The notes below the pieces were generated by a model. The model saw nothing but the letters and a program-made list of their open reading frames with translations. It did not search any database and had not been told where the DNA came from. A stretch of 64,000 bases of DNA from Tessaracoccus lacteus (GTDB lineage Bacteria; Actinomycetota; Actinomycetes; Propionibacteriales; Propionibacteriaceae), in NCBI RefSeq assembly GCF_029917005.1, contig NZ_CP123967.1, forward strand, positions 806,001 to 870,000, given 5' to 3'. The position numbers and the translations under genes were made by a program. Positions 12,343 to 22,636 of the stretch are shown one piece after another. How positions within the stretch are numbered: the first letter of the stretch is position 1; each line of letters opens with the position of its first letter.

Positions 12343-14424
12343 ATGGCCGACCTGAGTAAGGTTCGCAACATCGGCATCATGGCCCACATCGATGCCGGTA
12401 AGACCACCACCACCGAGCGCATCCTGTTCTACACCGGCAAGTCCTACAAGATCGGCGAGGTCCACGACGGCGCCGCGACCATGGACTGGATGGAGCAGGA
12501 GCAGGAGCGTGGCATCACGATCACCTCCGCCGCCACCACCTGTTTCTGGCACGACACCCAGATCAACATCATCGACACCCCCGGGCACGTCGACTTCACC
12601 GTCGAGGTGGAGCGCTCGCTCCGCGTGCTCGACGGCGCCGTCGCGGTGTTCGACGGTGTCGCCGGCGTCGAGCCGCAGTCGATGACCGTGTGGCGCCAGG
12701 CGACGAAGTACAACGTCCCCCGCATCTGCTACATCAACAAGCTCGACCGCACCGGCGCGTCCTTCGACCACTGCGTCAAGACGATCCGCGAGCGCCTCAT
12801 GACCGACCCGGTCCTGCTGCAGCTCCCGATCGGGGCCGAGTCCGACTTCCTCGGTGTCGTCGACCTCGTCGAGATGCGCGCGCTGACCTGGCGCGGCGAG
12901 ACGCAGATGGGCGAGAAGTACGAGATCGAGGAGATCCCGGCCGAGCTCAAGGACGCCGCCGAGGCTGCCCACGCCACCCTGATCGAGCGCGTCGCTGACG
13001 TCGACGACGAGATCATGGAGATGTACCTCGAGGGCGAGGAGCCCTCGGTCGAGCAGATCAAGGCCGCCCTCCGCAAGGGCGTCATCTCCAACACCTTCAC
13101 CGCGGTGGTCTGCGGCACCTCGTTCAAGAACAAGGGCGTCCAGCCCCTGCTCGACGCGGTCGTCGACTACCTGCCGTCCCCGCTCGACGTGCCCGCCATC
13201 GAGGGCTTCAAGCCCGGCGACGAGTCCGTCACCCTCGAGCGTCACCCCTCCGACGACGAGCCGCTGTCGATCCTGGCCTTCAAGATCGCCGCCGACCCGC
13301 ACCTCGGCAAGCTGACCTTCGTGCGCATCTATTCCGGCGTCCTGACCGCCGGCTCGCAGGTGCTCAACTCGACAAAGGGTCGCAAGGAGCGCATCGGCAA
13401 GATTTACCAGATGCACGCCAACAAGCGTGAGGAGATCGACTCGATCGGCGCCGGCATGATCTGCGCGGTCATGGGCCTCAAGGACACCACCACCGGTGAG
13501 ACCCTCTGCGACCCGGCCAACCCGATCGTCCTGGAGTCGATGACCTTCCCGAACCCGGTCATCGAGCAGGCCATCGAGCCGAAGACGAAGTCCGACCAGG
13601 AGAAGCTGTCCAACGCGATCCAGCGCCTGGCGGAGGAGGACCCGACCTTCCGCGTCCACACGGACGAGGAGACCGGCCAGACGATCATCGCCGGCATGGG
13701 CGAGCTCCACCTGGACGTCCTCATCGACCGCATGCGTCGTGAGTTCAAGGTCGAGGCCAACATCGGCAAGCCCCAGGTGGCCTACCGCGAGACGCTGCGC
13801 CGCAAGGTGGAGAAGGTCGAGTACACGCACAAGAAGCAGACCGGTGGTTCCGGCCAGTTCGCGCGTGTCATCATCGATCTCGAGCCCACCGAGCCCGGCT
13901 CGGGCTACGAGTTTGTCAACGCCGTCACCGGCGGCCGCATCCCCCGCGAGTACATCCCCGCGGTGGACCAGGGCGTCAAGGAGGCCATGCAGTTCGGTGT
14001 CCTCGCCGGCTACCCGGTTGACAACATCAAGGTGACCCTGACCGACGGCGCCTACCACGACGTCGACTCCTCCGAGCTTGCCTTCAAGCTCGCCGGGGCC
14101 CAGGCGTTCAAGGAGGCCGCCCGTCGTGCCGATCCCGCGATCCTCGAGCCGATGATGGCCGTCGAGGTGACCACGCCCGAGGACTACCTCGGCACGGTCA
14201 TCGGCGACCTCAACTCGCGTCGCGGCCAGGTGCAGTCGATGGACGAGCAGCACGGCAACCGCGTCGTGCGTGCGCTCGTGCCGCTGTCCGAGATGTTCGG
14301 CTACGTCGGCGACCTGCGGTCGAAGACCTCGGGCCAGGCGTCGTACTCCATGGAGTTCGACTCCTACGCCGAGACCCCGAAGAACATCGCCGACGAGATC
14401 GTCGCCAAGGCGAAGGGCGAGTGA
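12343..14424 (+). CDS. fusA: Elongation factor G
   Basis: Translocation GTPase, 693 residues. GTPase motifs: AHIDAGKT (residues 14-21), RGIT (56-59), DTPGH (78-82) and NKLD (132-135). The C-terminal domains IV/V carry [12 protein letters not shown] and GEL..DV..DR blocks. AAAGGA lies upstream of the ATG. It is third in the rpsL operon and ends in a perfect hairpin, so tuf needs its own promoter. Confidence 0.98.
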   Translation: MADLSKVRNIGIMAHIDAGKTTTTERILFYTGKSYKIGEVHDGAATMDWMEQEQERGITITSAATTCFWHDTQINIIDTPGHVDFTVEVERSLRVLDGAVAVFDGVAGVEPQSMTVWRQATKYNVPRICYINKLDRTGASFDHCVKTIRERLMTDPVLLQLPIGAESDFLGVVDLVEMRALTWRGETQMGEKYEIEEIPAELKDAAEAAHATLIERVADVDDEIMEMYLEGEEPSVEQIKAALRKGVISNTFTAVVCGTSFKNKGVQPLLDAVVDYLPSPLDVPAIEGFKPGDESVTLERHPSDDEPLSILAFKIAADPHLGKLTFVRIYSGVLTAGSQVLNSTKGRKERIGKIYQMHANKREEIDSIGAGMICAVMGLKDTTTGETLCDPANPIVLESMTFPNPVIEQAIEPKTKSDQEKLSNAIQRLAEEDPTFRVHTDEETGQTIIAGMGELHLDVLIDRMRREFKVEANIGKPQVAYRETLRRKVEKVEYTHKKQTGGSGQFARVIIDLEPTEPGSGYEFVNAVTGGRIPREYIPAVDQGVKEAMQFGVLAGYPVDNIKVTLTDGAYHDVDSSELAFKLAGAQAFKEAARRADPAILEPMMAVEVTTPEDYLGTVIGDLNSRRGQVQSMDEQHGNRVVRALVPLSEMFGYVGDLRSKTSGQASYSMEFDSYAETPKNIADEIVAKAKGE

Positions 14425-14442
14425 CACCAGTCACCCGTCGAT

Positions 14443-14475
14443 GACTCTGGCCGGGGGTTTCCCCCGGCCAGAGTC
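14443..14475 (+). terminator. Terminator after fusA
   Basis: Perfect 15-bp stem (GACTCTGGCCGGGGG and complement) with a TTT loop. One of the strongest hairpins in the window. Confidence 0.85.
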
Positions 14476-14502
14476 CTGTCCGAGCGCGACTCGCCCCCGA
14501 CT

Positions 14503-14530
14503 TTGACTGAAGGGGTCGGGTCGCTAGGAT
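14503..14530 (+). promoter_or_regulatory. Promoter of tuf
   Basis: TTGACT (14503-14508), 16 bp, TAGGAT (14525-14530), about 100 nt before the tuf start. Confidence 0.65.
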
Positions 14531-14632
14531 AAGGCAGGTATGGCACCGAGCTTGCGCCCGGTTCCGACGCCTCACAGAGGAAAGACCACACGCCGGGCAA
14601 TCCCGCCTGGCGAGATCCAAGAAGGAGCCCTC

Positions 14633-15832
<1,200 letters not shown>

Positions 15833-15855
15833 ACTGACTCGCTGATCTAGAGCAG

Positions 15856-15885
15856 AGGGTCGCGCAGCTCCGGCTGCGCGGCCCT
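15856..15885 (+). terminator. Terminator after tuf
   Basis: AGGGTCGCGCAGC and its near-complement around a TCCG loop, followed by TTCTCT. Confidence 0.85.
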
Positions 15886-15899
15886 TTCTCTATGCCTGG

Positions 15900-15990
15900 G
15901 CCGCGATGAGCACATCCTCCTGCTCATGGGCCGATTCGGCCCGGAAGCCTGCCTTGTCGGGGACGACAAGTGTGTCGTGCTCATCGCGGC
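15900..15990. repeat. 91-bp multibranched palindromic element
   Basis: Outer arms of 14 bp are perfect inverted repeats (GCCGCGATGAGCAC at 15900-15913, complement at 15977-15990). Inside are two further hairpins: GGGCC-GATT-CGGCCC (about 15928-15942) and CTTGTC-GGG-GACAAG type (15954-15970). A competing hairpin ATGAGCA/TGCTCAT (15906-15927) could replace the outer stem. It sits between the convergent tuf and glnS genes. It could be a small structured RNA, a processing signal or a palindromic repeat family member; I recognise none. Confidence 0.55.
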
Positions 15991-15997
15991 ACAGATG

Positions 15998-16031
15998 GAG
16001 GCGCCTTCCCGGGGATCCGGGAGGGCGCCTC
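15998..16031. terminator. Hairpin terminator of glnS (bidirectional)
   Basis: GAGGCGCCTTCCCGG and GGGAGGGCGCCTC arms. It lies just beyond the glnS stop on the minus strand and also faces tuf; T-rich sequence follows on the + side. Confidence 0.65.
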
Positions 16032-16054
16032 TGTGTTTCTGCGGCGGGGCGGGG

Positions 16055-17737
16055 TCAGCCCTTGCGCTTCTGGATGGCCGCCCACTCGTCACGGAGACCC
16101 ACGGTGCGGTGGAAGTACATGTCCTTGTCGGGGTCGACGGCGAAGTAGCCGAGGCGCTCGAACTGCACAACCTCGCCACCCGCGGCCTCCGCCAGGGCCG
16201 GCTCGACCTTGCATCCGGTCAGCAGCTCGCGGGAGTTCGGGTTCAGGTCGTCGAGGGGCTCCCCGGTGGCGTCGCCCGGGACCTCGGCGCTGAACAGCCG
16301 CTCGTACAGAGCGGCCGTCGCGTCGACGGCGTGGGGGAGCGAGACCCAGTGCATGGTCGACTTCACGCGCCTGCCGTCGGGGGCGTCGCCGCCGCGGGTG
16401 GCCGGGTCGTAGGTGGCGAGCACCTCCACGACGTTACCCTCGGTGTCCTTCACGACGTCGGTGGCCGTCACGAAGAACGCGCCGCGCAGCCGCACCTCGC
16501 GGCCGATGGACAGCCGGAAGTACTTCGGCGGGGGAACCTCACGGAAGTCGTCCTGCTCGATCCACAGCTGCCCGGTGAAGGGCACCTGCCGGGTGCCGTC
16601 CTCGGGCCGCTCCGGATTGTTGGTCAGCTCGAAGTGCTCGACGACGGGGTTCCCGTCGCCGTCGACCGGCCAGTTGGTGATCGTCAGCTTCAGGGGCCGC
16701 AGGACGGCCATCCGGCGCTGCGCGGCCTCGTTGAGCTCGCGACGCACGTAGGACTCGAGAGCCTCCATGGACTGGCGGGAGTTGGTGCGCGTGGTGCCGA
16801 CCTCGCGGCAGAAGGAGCGGATCGCCGAGGCCGGGTAGCCGCGGCGGCGCAGACCGCCGATCGTGGGCATCCGGGCGTCGTCCCAGCCGTCGACGATCCC
16901 GTCGGCGACCAGCTTCGCCAGCCGGCGCTTCGACGTGACGGTGTGCGTGAACTCCAGGCGGGCGAACTCGTACTGACGGGGCGCGTCGGGCACCTCGAGC
17001 TGGCGCAGGAACCAGTCGTAGAGCGGCCGGTGCGACTCGAACTCCAGCGTGCAGATGGAGTGCGTCACGCCCTCCAACGCGTCGGACTGGCCGTGCGCCC
17101 AGTCGTAGGTGGGGTAGATGGGCCACTCGTCGCCCGTGCGGTGGTGGTGGGCGTGGCGGATGCGGTACATGATCGGGTCACGCAGCTGCATGTTCTCCGA
17201 CGCCATGTCGATCTTCGCGCGCAGCACCCGCGACCCGTCGGGGAACTCGCCCGCCCGCATGCGGCGGAACAGGTCGAGGTTGTCGGCGGGGGTGCGGTCG
17301 CGGAACGGGGACTCGACGCCGGGCCGTCCGAACCCCCCGCGGCCCTGGGAGATCTCCTCGGGGGTCTGGTCGTCGACGTAGGCGAGCCCGCGGCCGATCA
17401 GCTCCTCGGCCCACAGGTACAGCTGGCCGAAGTAGTCGGAGGCGTGGCGCACCTCGGCGGGCTCGTATCCCAGCCAGGCGATGTCGTTGATGATCCCGTC
17501 GACGAAGTCCGTCTCCTCGGTCTCCGGGTTGGTGTCGTCGAGGCGCAGGACGCACCGCCCCCCGAAGTCGTCGGCCACGCCGAAGTCGACGACGATGGCC
17601 TTCGCGTGGCCGATGTGCAGGAAGCCGTTGGGCTCGGGTGGGAACCTCGTCTGCACCCTGCCGCCCCGCTGACCCTGCTCCACGTCCGCCGTCACGGCGT
17701 CGTAGATGAAGTTCGAAGGCAGGTCAGCGGCAGTCAT
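16055..17737 (-). CDS. glnS: Glutaminyl-tRNA synthetase
   Basis: Charges tRNA-Gln directly with glutamine. 560 residues, close to the E. coli enzyme. Class I signature PPEPNGFLHIGHAK has HIGH at 41-44, and the second signature is VTSKR at 267-271 where E. coli has VMSKR. GWDDARMPTIGGLRRRGY and the C-terminal beta-barrel anticodon domain (from about 340) confirm GlnRS rather than GluRS. Most actinobacteria lack GlnRS and make Gln-tRNA through GatCAB, so this gene is noteworthy. It converges on tuf and is separated from gltX only by a small membrane-protein gene. Confidence 0.95.
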   Translation of the reverse strand: MTAADLPSNFIYDAVTADVEQGQRGGRVQTRFPPEPNGFLHIGHAKAIVVDFGVADDFGGRCVLRLDDTNPETEETDFVDGIINDIAWLGYEPAEVRHASDYFGQLYLWAEELIGRGLAYVDDQTPEEISQGRGGFGRPGVESPFRDRTPADNLDLFRRMRAGEFPDGSRVLRAKIDMASENMQLRDPIMYRIRHAHHHRTGDEWPIYPTYDWAHGQSDALEGVTHSICTLEFESHRPLYDWFLRQLEVPDAPRQYEFARLEFTHTVTSKRRLAKLVADGIVDGWDDARMPTIGGLRRRGYPASAIRSFCREVGTTRTNSRQSMEALESYVRRELNEAAQRRMAVLRPLKLTITNWPVDGDGNPVVEHFELTNNPERPEDGTRQVPFTGQLWIEQDDFREVPPPKYFRLSIGREVRLRGAFFVTATDVVKDTEGNVVEVLATYDPATRGGDAPDGRRVKSTMHWVSLPHAVDATAALYERLFSAEVPGDATGEPLDDLNPNSRELLTGCKVEPALAEAAGGEVVQFERLGYFAVDPDKDMYFHRTVGLRDEWAAIQKRKG

Positions 17738-17785
17738 GGCGTCATGCTATCGGGTCCGGCCGGGAAGCGACGCCCCACGTCTGGC

Positions 17786-18292
17786 TCACCCGAGGCTCGT
17801 CAGCCACGCGATCAGCAGCACGGGGACCAGGAGGATCAGCAGCATCATCCCCACGAGGATGGCCACCGCGCTGATCCAGTACAGGACGGAGGCGTGGCGC
17901 ACCTGTTCGCGGTCGTCGATCGTCCGGCGCAGCAGCCGCAGATTCCGGTTGTTCGACCGCCAGGCGGCGTCCAGCAGCGGGCCCGCGTAGGGCAGCAGGC
18001 CGACCAGCCAGTCGATCAGCCAGTTGGCGAACATCCGCAGCAGCACCGGCAGCGGCATCCGCAGCCGCACGGCGTCGACCAGGAGGGCGGACCCGAAGAC
18101 CGAGCCGATGGCGGTGCCGGCCCAGGGGACCAGCGTGAGCACCGGATCGATCCCCACGCGCAGCTTCGTGCCCGGCACCGGCACGAGGTCCTCCAGCACG
18201 TGCGTGAGCGTCGTCGTCAGGCGGGCAGGCTGCGGCCCGCGGAGCTCCCGCTCCACCTCCTGCTGCGCGGCATGGATCTCTCGACTGGTCAC
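17786..18292 (-). CDS. DUF4112 membrane protein
   Basis: 168 residues from a GTG with GGGAGGG upstream. A charged N-terminus is followed by a segment LRVGIDPVLTLVPWAGTAIGS, a Gly/Pro-rich hydrophobic region and a C-terminal membrane span (about 143-165). The PVLTLVPWAGT pattern and overall layout fit DUF4112, small bacterial membrane proteins of unknown function. Divergent from gltX, and upstream of glnS in the same direction with a 48-bp gap, so the two could be co-transcribed. Confidence 0.75.
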   Translation of the reverse strand: MTSREIHAAQQEVERELRGPQPARLTTTLTHVLEDLVPVPGTKLRVGIDPVLTLVPWAGTAIGSVFGSALLVDAVRLRMPLPVLLRMFANWLIDWLVGLLPYAGPLLDAAWRSNNRNLRLLRRTIDDREQVRHASVLYWISAVAILVGMMLLILLVPVLLIAWLTSLG

Positions 18293-18394
18293 CCGACCAG
18301 TCTGCCCTCCCGACAGGCCCACCCCAGCCGCTGCCACCGGGGACCGGGGGAGGCCCAGGGACGTCCCGCAGCCGGGGCAGGGGGCGCTCGGCAC

Positions 18395-18400
18395 TAGACT
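18395..18400 (+). promoter_or_regulatory. Candidate -10 of gltX
   Basis: TAGACT, 10 nt before the gltX ATG; no clear -35. Suggests a leaderless or nearly leaderless transcript. Confidence 0.45.
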
Positions 18401-18410
18401 CAGGGGCACT

Positions 18411-19877
18411 ATGACTGCAGATGTTCCCGCGCGCACCCGAGTAGCCCCCTCGCCCACCGGAGACCCGCACGTCGGCACCGCCTTCATGGCGCTGTTCGAC
18501 CTTGCCTGGGCCCGCAGGACCGGCGGCCAGTTCGTGCTACGGATCGAGGACACCGACCAGAACCGCCTCGTGGAGGGCTCCGAGCAGCAGATCTACGACT
18601 CGCTCGAGTGGCTGGGGCTGAGCCCGGACGAGGGCCCGCACGTCGGCGGCCCCTACGCCCCCTACCGCCAGTCAGAGCGGCTGGACACCTACCGCCCGTT
18701 CGTCGACCAGCTGATCGCCGACGGCCACGCCTACCACTGCTGGTGCAGCGCCGAGCGGCTCAAGGAGCTGCGCGCCGAGCAGGAGCGGAACAAGCTGTCG
18801 ACCACCGGCTACGACCGCCTCTGCCACGGGAAGACCCGAGAGGAGCGCGCCCAGCTGCCCGGCTTCAGCGAGACCCCCGTCGTGCGCATGCTCATCCCCG
18901 ACGACGTCGAGCTCGAGTTCACCGACGTCATCCGCGGCTCGGTGAAGGCGCCGCGGCCCGACGACCAGGTCATCCTCAAGGCCGACGGCTTCCCGACCTA
19001 CCACCTGGCGGTCGTCGTCGACGACCACCTGATGGGCATCAACACCGTCGTGCGGGGAGAGGAGTGGATCTCCTCCACGCCCAAGCACGTCCTCCTCTAC
19101 CGGTGGCTCGGCTGGGAGCAGCCGGCCTTCGCGCACATGCCGCTGCTGCGCAACACCGACAAATCGAAGATCTCCAAGCGCAAGAACCCCGCCGCGCGCC
19201 TCATGTGGTTCAAGGAGGCGGGCTATCTGCCCGAGGCCGTGCGTAACTTCCTGCAGCTGCTCGGCTACGCCGGCGACGAGGAGCACGAGGTCTCGACGTT
19301 CGAGGAGTTCGTGGAGCGCTTCTCCTGGGACAAGGTCAACACCACGGGCCCGATCTTCGACCTGAAGAAGCTCGACTGGCTCAACGGCCACTACCTGCGC
19401 CAGCTGAGCGCCGACGAGCTCGCCGACACCATCGCCGCCTTCGCCTCCCAGACCGGTCAGTGGAGCGAGCCGACGGACCGCCAGCTCGAGATCCTCCGCG
19501 CGGCCGTCCCGATCATCCAGGAGCGCCTCGTCCTGCTGAAGGACGCGCTGCCCCAGCTCGACTTCCTCTTCGCGGCCGACGCCGAGCTGGCCGTCGACGA
19601 GGACGCGGTGGCCGGCCTGAACGAGAATGCCGCCGACGTGCTGGAGGCCGCCATCAGCGTCGCCGATCACGTGCCGTTCGACGCCGGCGCCATCCAGGCC
19701 GGGCTGCGCGAGCGCATCGTCGACGGCATGGGCATCAAGCCGAAGTTCGCCTTCGCGCCGATCCGCGTGGCCATCTCCGGCCGCAAGGTCTCCCCGCCGC
19801 TGTTCGAATCCATGGAGATCCTGGGCAGGGAGTCCTCGCTGGCCAGGCTGCGGGCGCTGCGCTCCAGTCTCAGCTGA
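18411..19877 (+). CDS. gltX: Glutamyl-tRNA synthetase
   Basis: Class I synthetase of 488 residues. The start at 18411 gives MTADVPARTRVAPSPTGDPHVGT, placing the HIGH-like motif HVGT at 20-23. The KMSKS equivalent is KISKR at 253-257. Since GlnRS is encoded nearby, this GluRS may be strictly glutamate-specific for tRNA-Glu, which is inference. Its end overlaps the convergent malic-enzyme gene by 8 bp. Confidence 0.96.
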   Translation: MTADVPARTRVAPSPTGDPHVGTAFMALFDLAWARRTGGQFVLRIEDTDQNRLVEGSEQQIYDSLEWLGLSPDEGPHVGGPYAPYRQSERLDTYRPFVDQLIADGHAYHCWCSAERLKELRAEQERNKLSTTGYDRLCHGKTREERAQLPGFSETPVVRMLIPDDVELEFTDVIRGSVKAPRPDDQVILKADGFPTYHLAVVVDDHLMGINTVVRGEEWISSTPKHVLLYRWLGWEQPAFAHMPLLRNTDKSKISKRKNPAARLMWFKEAGYLPEAVRNFLQLLGYAGDEEHEVSTFEEFVERFSWDKVNTTGPIFDLKKLDWLNGHYLRQLSADELADTIAAFASQTGQWSEPTDRQLEILRAAVPIIQERLVLLKDALPQLDFLFAADAELAVDEDAVAGLNENAADVLEAAISVADHVPFDAGAIQAGLRERIVDGMGIKPKFAFAPIRVAISGRKVSPPLFESMEILGRESSLARLRALRSSLS

Positions 19878-21585
19878 GGATCAGCTCCGGGTAGACCGGC
19901 TGCCACATCTCGTCGAAGACCTGTTGCACGGGCTCGGTGAGCGGCGCGGACGCGATCCCCTCGTCGGCCGCGACCCGCGCGACGGCGATCGCGACGGCCG
20001 CAGAGACGTGCCGCAGGTCGTTGATTCTGGGCAGCAGCGGGTCGGCGGGGGAGCGTACCTGGGCCAACGAGGCCACGGCCTCGGCCGAGGCGGCGATCAT
20101 CGCGTCGGTGACCCTCGTCGCTTTGCAGACCGCGACGCCGAGCCCGATGCCGGGGAACACCAGGGCGTTGTTGGCCTGCGCGATCGAGTACGTCACGTCC
20201 CCCAGCGTCACCGCGGGGAACGGCGAGCCGGTCGCGATCATCGCCCGACCGTCGGTCCAGCCCAGCAGCTCCGCGGGAGTGGCCTCCGCGAGCGCCGTCG
20301 GGTTCGACAGGGGCATGATGATCGGCCGCTCGACGTGCCCGGCCATGTCCCGGACGATCGCCTCCGAGAACGAGCCCGGCTGCCCGGAGGTGCCGATCAG
20401 GACGGTCGGGTGCGTGTTGCGGACGATGTCGGCCAGCATGTAGCGGCCGACCTGGTCGAGCTCCCAGTCGCGCAGCTCGCCGACGCCGCGGGCCCACGGC
20501 CGCTGGAAGTCGCGGAACCTGAGGGTCGCGTCGTCGGTGACCAGCCCGCGGCTGCTCGTCATCCAGAAGCGCGTGCGGGCCTCCTCGCGGGTCACGCCCT
20601 CCTTGACCATCAGGTCGACGAGCAGATCGGCGATGCCGATGCCCGCGGTGCCGGCGCCGTGGATCACGAAGCGCTGCTCGGACAGCTTCTCGTGCTTGGC
20701 CTTCACGCCGGCCAGCACGGCGCTGGCGACGACGGCCGCGGTGCCCTGGATGTCGTCGTTGAAGGAGCAGACCTCGTCTCGGTAGGTGTGCAGGAGGCGG
20801 TGCGCGTTGTTGGCGCCGAAGTCTTCCCAGTGGATCATGGCTCCGGGGAAGACGCGTCCGGCCGCGGCCACGAAGGCCGCGACGAACTCGTCGTAGCGCT
20901 CGTCGCGCACGCGGGCCTTCTTCAGCCCCATGTAGAGATCGTCGTTGAGCAGCGCGAGGTTGTCCGTGCCGACGTCGAGCACGACGGCCAGCATGCGGTC
21001 GGGGTCCACGCCCCCCGCGGCGGTGTACAGCGACTTCTTGCCGTTGCAGATCTGGATGCCGCCGACGCCCTGGTCGCCGATGCCGAGGATGCCCTCGGAG
21101 TCCGTCACGATCAGGATGTCGACGTCGCCGTCGGTCAGCCCCGTGTTGCGCAGGCACTCCTCGACGCGGTCAACCTGGTCGATCGACAGGAACACGCCTG
21201 CCATGTGCTGATACCAGAGGCTGAACTCCTTGATCGCCTCGCCGATCGTCGGCGTGTAGACGATCGGCATGATCTCCTCGATGTGGTCGGTGAGCAGCCG
21301 GTAGAACAGCACGGTGTTACGTTCCCGCAGCGCCTGCAGGTAGGCGAACTTGTCGAGCATCGTCCGGGCACCCCTGACCCGGCTCAGCGCCCGCGACTCC
21401 TGGGCCTCCAGGGGGGTGATGCTGACGGGCAGCATGCCCTCGAGGCCGAGGGCGGACCGCTCCTCGTGCGTGAAGGCGGTGCCCCGGTTGATGCGGGGAT
21501 CGTGGAGGACGTCCTGGCCCCGGGCCTGGACACGCACGCGGGATCCATGGCTGCCGGGCAGGACTTCGTACTGGCGGCGTGGCAT
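19870..21585 (-). CDS. NAD-dependent malic enzyme
   Basis: Oxidative decarboxylation of malate to pyruvate with NAD(P)H formation. 571 residues, the long malic-enzyme class. N-terminal malic domain has VYTPTIGEA (about 109-117) and TDSEGILGIGDQG; the NAD-binding domain has FVIHGAGTAGIGIADLL (about 310-326) and IGTSGQPGSF. These match the SfcA/MaeA lineage, for which NAD preference is usual; cofactor choice is not proven by sequence. In a propionic-type fermenter it would connect C4 acids to pyruvate. Converges on gltX with an 8-bp overlap. Confidence 0.92.
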   Translation of the reverse strand: MPRRQYEVLPGSHGSRVRVQARGQDVLHDPRINRGTAFTHEERSALGLEGMLPVSITPLEAQESRALSRVRGARTMLDKFAYLQALRERNTVLFYRLLTDHIEEIMPIVYTPTIGEAIKEFSLWYQHMAGVFLSIDQVDRVEECLRNTGLTDGDVDILIVTDSEGILGIGDQGVGGIQICNGKKSLYTAAGGVDPDRMLAVVLDVGTDNLALLNDDLYMGLKKARVRDERYDEFVAAFVAAAGRVFPGAMIHWEDFGANNAHRLLHTYRDEVCSFNDDIQGTAAVVASAVLAGVKAKHEKLSEQRFVIHGAGTAGIGIADLLVDLMVKEGVTREEARTRFWMTSSRGLVTDDATLRFRDFQRPWARGVGELRDWELDQVGRYMLADIVRNTHPTVLIGTSGQPGSFSEAIVRDMAGHVERPIIMPLSNPTALAEATPAELLGWTDGRAMIATGSPFPAVTLGDVTYSIAQANNALVFPGIGLGVAVCKATRVTDAMIAASAEAVASLAQVRSPADPLLPRINDLRHVSAAVAIAVARVAADEGIASAPLTEPVQQVFDEMWQPVYPELILS

Positions 21586-21645
21586 GGCAGCAACTGTAGT
21601 GCGACACGCCGTCGGGAACCGGCGGGCCGCAGGAACTGGTGCCTG

Positions 21646-22602
21646 TCAGACGCGTCCCGGGTCGCTCTGCCAGCTGGCCAGATCCGGGCCCTTCGGCACT
21701 ATGCCCAGCGGATTGATGTCGCGGTGCACGATGTAGTAGTGCTGCTTGATCTGGTCGAATCGCACGTTCTCGCCGAAGCCGGGCGTCTGGAACAGGTCCC
21801 TCGCATAGCCCCACAGGTTCGGCATCTCGCTCAGCTTCTGCCGGTTGCACTTGAAGTGGCCGTGGTAGACGGGATCGAAGCGGACCAGCGTGGTGAAGAG
21901 GCGGACGTCGGCCTCCGTGATTGCGTCACCCATCAGGAACCGGCGGGTCGCGAGCCGGTCCTCCAGCCAGTCCAACGCCGCGAACAGGCGGTCGTAGGCC
22001 GCGTCGTAGGCCTCCTGCGAGCCGGCGAAACCGCACCGGTAGACGCCGTTGTTGACCTCGGTGTAGACGCGGTGCATCACCTCCTCCATCTCGTCGCGGA
22101 CATCCGCCGGCCACAGGTCCGGGGCGTCGACCCGGTGGAACGGCTTCCACTCGAAGAACAGGTCCTCGGTGATCTGCGGGAAGTTGTTGGTGACCACCTC
22201 GCCGCTGCGCTCGTCCACGATCGCGGGGACCGTGATGCCGCGGGGGTAGCCGGGGAAGCGTTTCTCGTAAGCGTCCTTGAGCCGGTGGATGCCGAGCACC
22301 GGGTCGACGCCGCCGGGGTCGAGGTCGAAGGTCCAGGAATCCGCGTCGTGCGTGGGGCCGGGGTTGCCCATCGAGATGACGTCCTGCAGGCCGAGCAGGT
22401 CACGCACGATGATGGCGCGGTTGGCCCAGGGACACGCGAAGGCGGCGATGAGGCGGTAGCGGCCGGGCTCGACGGGGTAGTCGTCGGTGCCGGGGCGCGG
22501 CTCCGCGACGATGCGGGTGGTGATGTAGCGGGAGTCGCGGCTGAACTCCCGGCCCTTGACCGTGTAGACGCCGCCGGTGCTGTGCTCCTGCTGATCGCTC
22601 AT
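21646..22602 (-). CDS. Glutathionyl-hydroquinone reductase family protein
   Basis: 318 residues; the ATG at 22602 was taken because upstream sequence is Arg-rich non-coding type. Similar to the YqjG/ECM4 Xi-class transferases: catalytic Cys in AFACPWANRA (about 55-64), thioredoxin-like N-terminal half, helical C-terminal half with FLMGDAITEADVRLF. Xi enzymes reduce thiol-conjugated hydroquinones. Actinobacteria generally lack glutathione, so a mycothiol-linked role is likely, by analogy only. Downstream of the helicase gene on the same strand with a 34-bp gap. Confidence 0.88.
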   Translation of the reverse strand: MSDQQEHSTGGVYTVKGREFSRDSRYITTRIVAEPRPGTDDYPVEPGRYRLIAAFACPWANRAIIVRDLLGLQDVISMGNPGPTHDADSWTFDLDPGGVDPVLGIHRLKDAYEKRFPGYPRGITVPAIVDERSGEVVTNNFPQITEDLFFEWKPFHRVDAPDLWPADVRDEMEEVMHRVYTEVNNGVYRCGFAGSQEAYDAAYDRLFAALDWLEDRLATRRFLMGDAITEADVRLFTTLVRFDPVYHGHFKCNRQKLSEMPNLWGYARDLFQTPGFGENVRFDQIKQHYYIVHRDINPLGIVPKGPDLASWQSDPGRV

Positions 22603-22636
22603 GGCCTCGACCCTACCCGCCGGGCGAGCCGGGGGA

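Noticed and set aside
11773-14427. 884-codon open frame antisense to rpsG and fusA
   Set aside because: Shadow of conserved genes; no ribosome-binding site or domain.
15926-18397. 823-codon + strand frame over glnS and the DUF4112 gene
   Set aside because: Antisense to a clear GlnRS and low in recognisable features; shadow frame.
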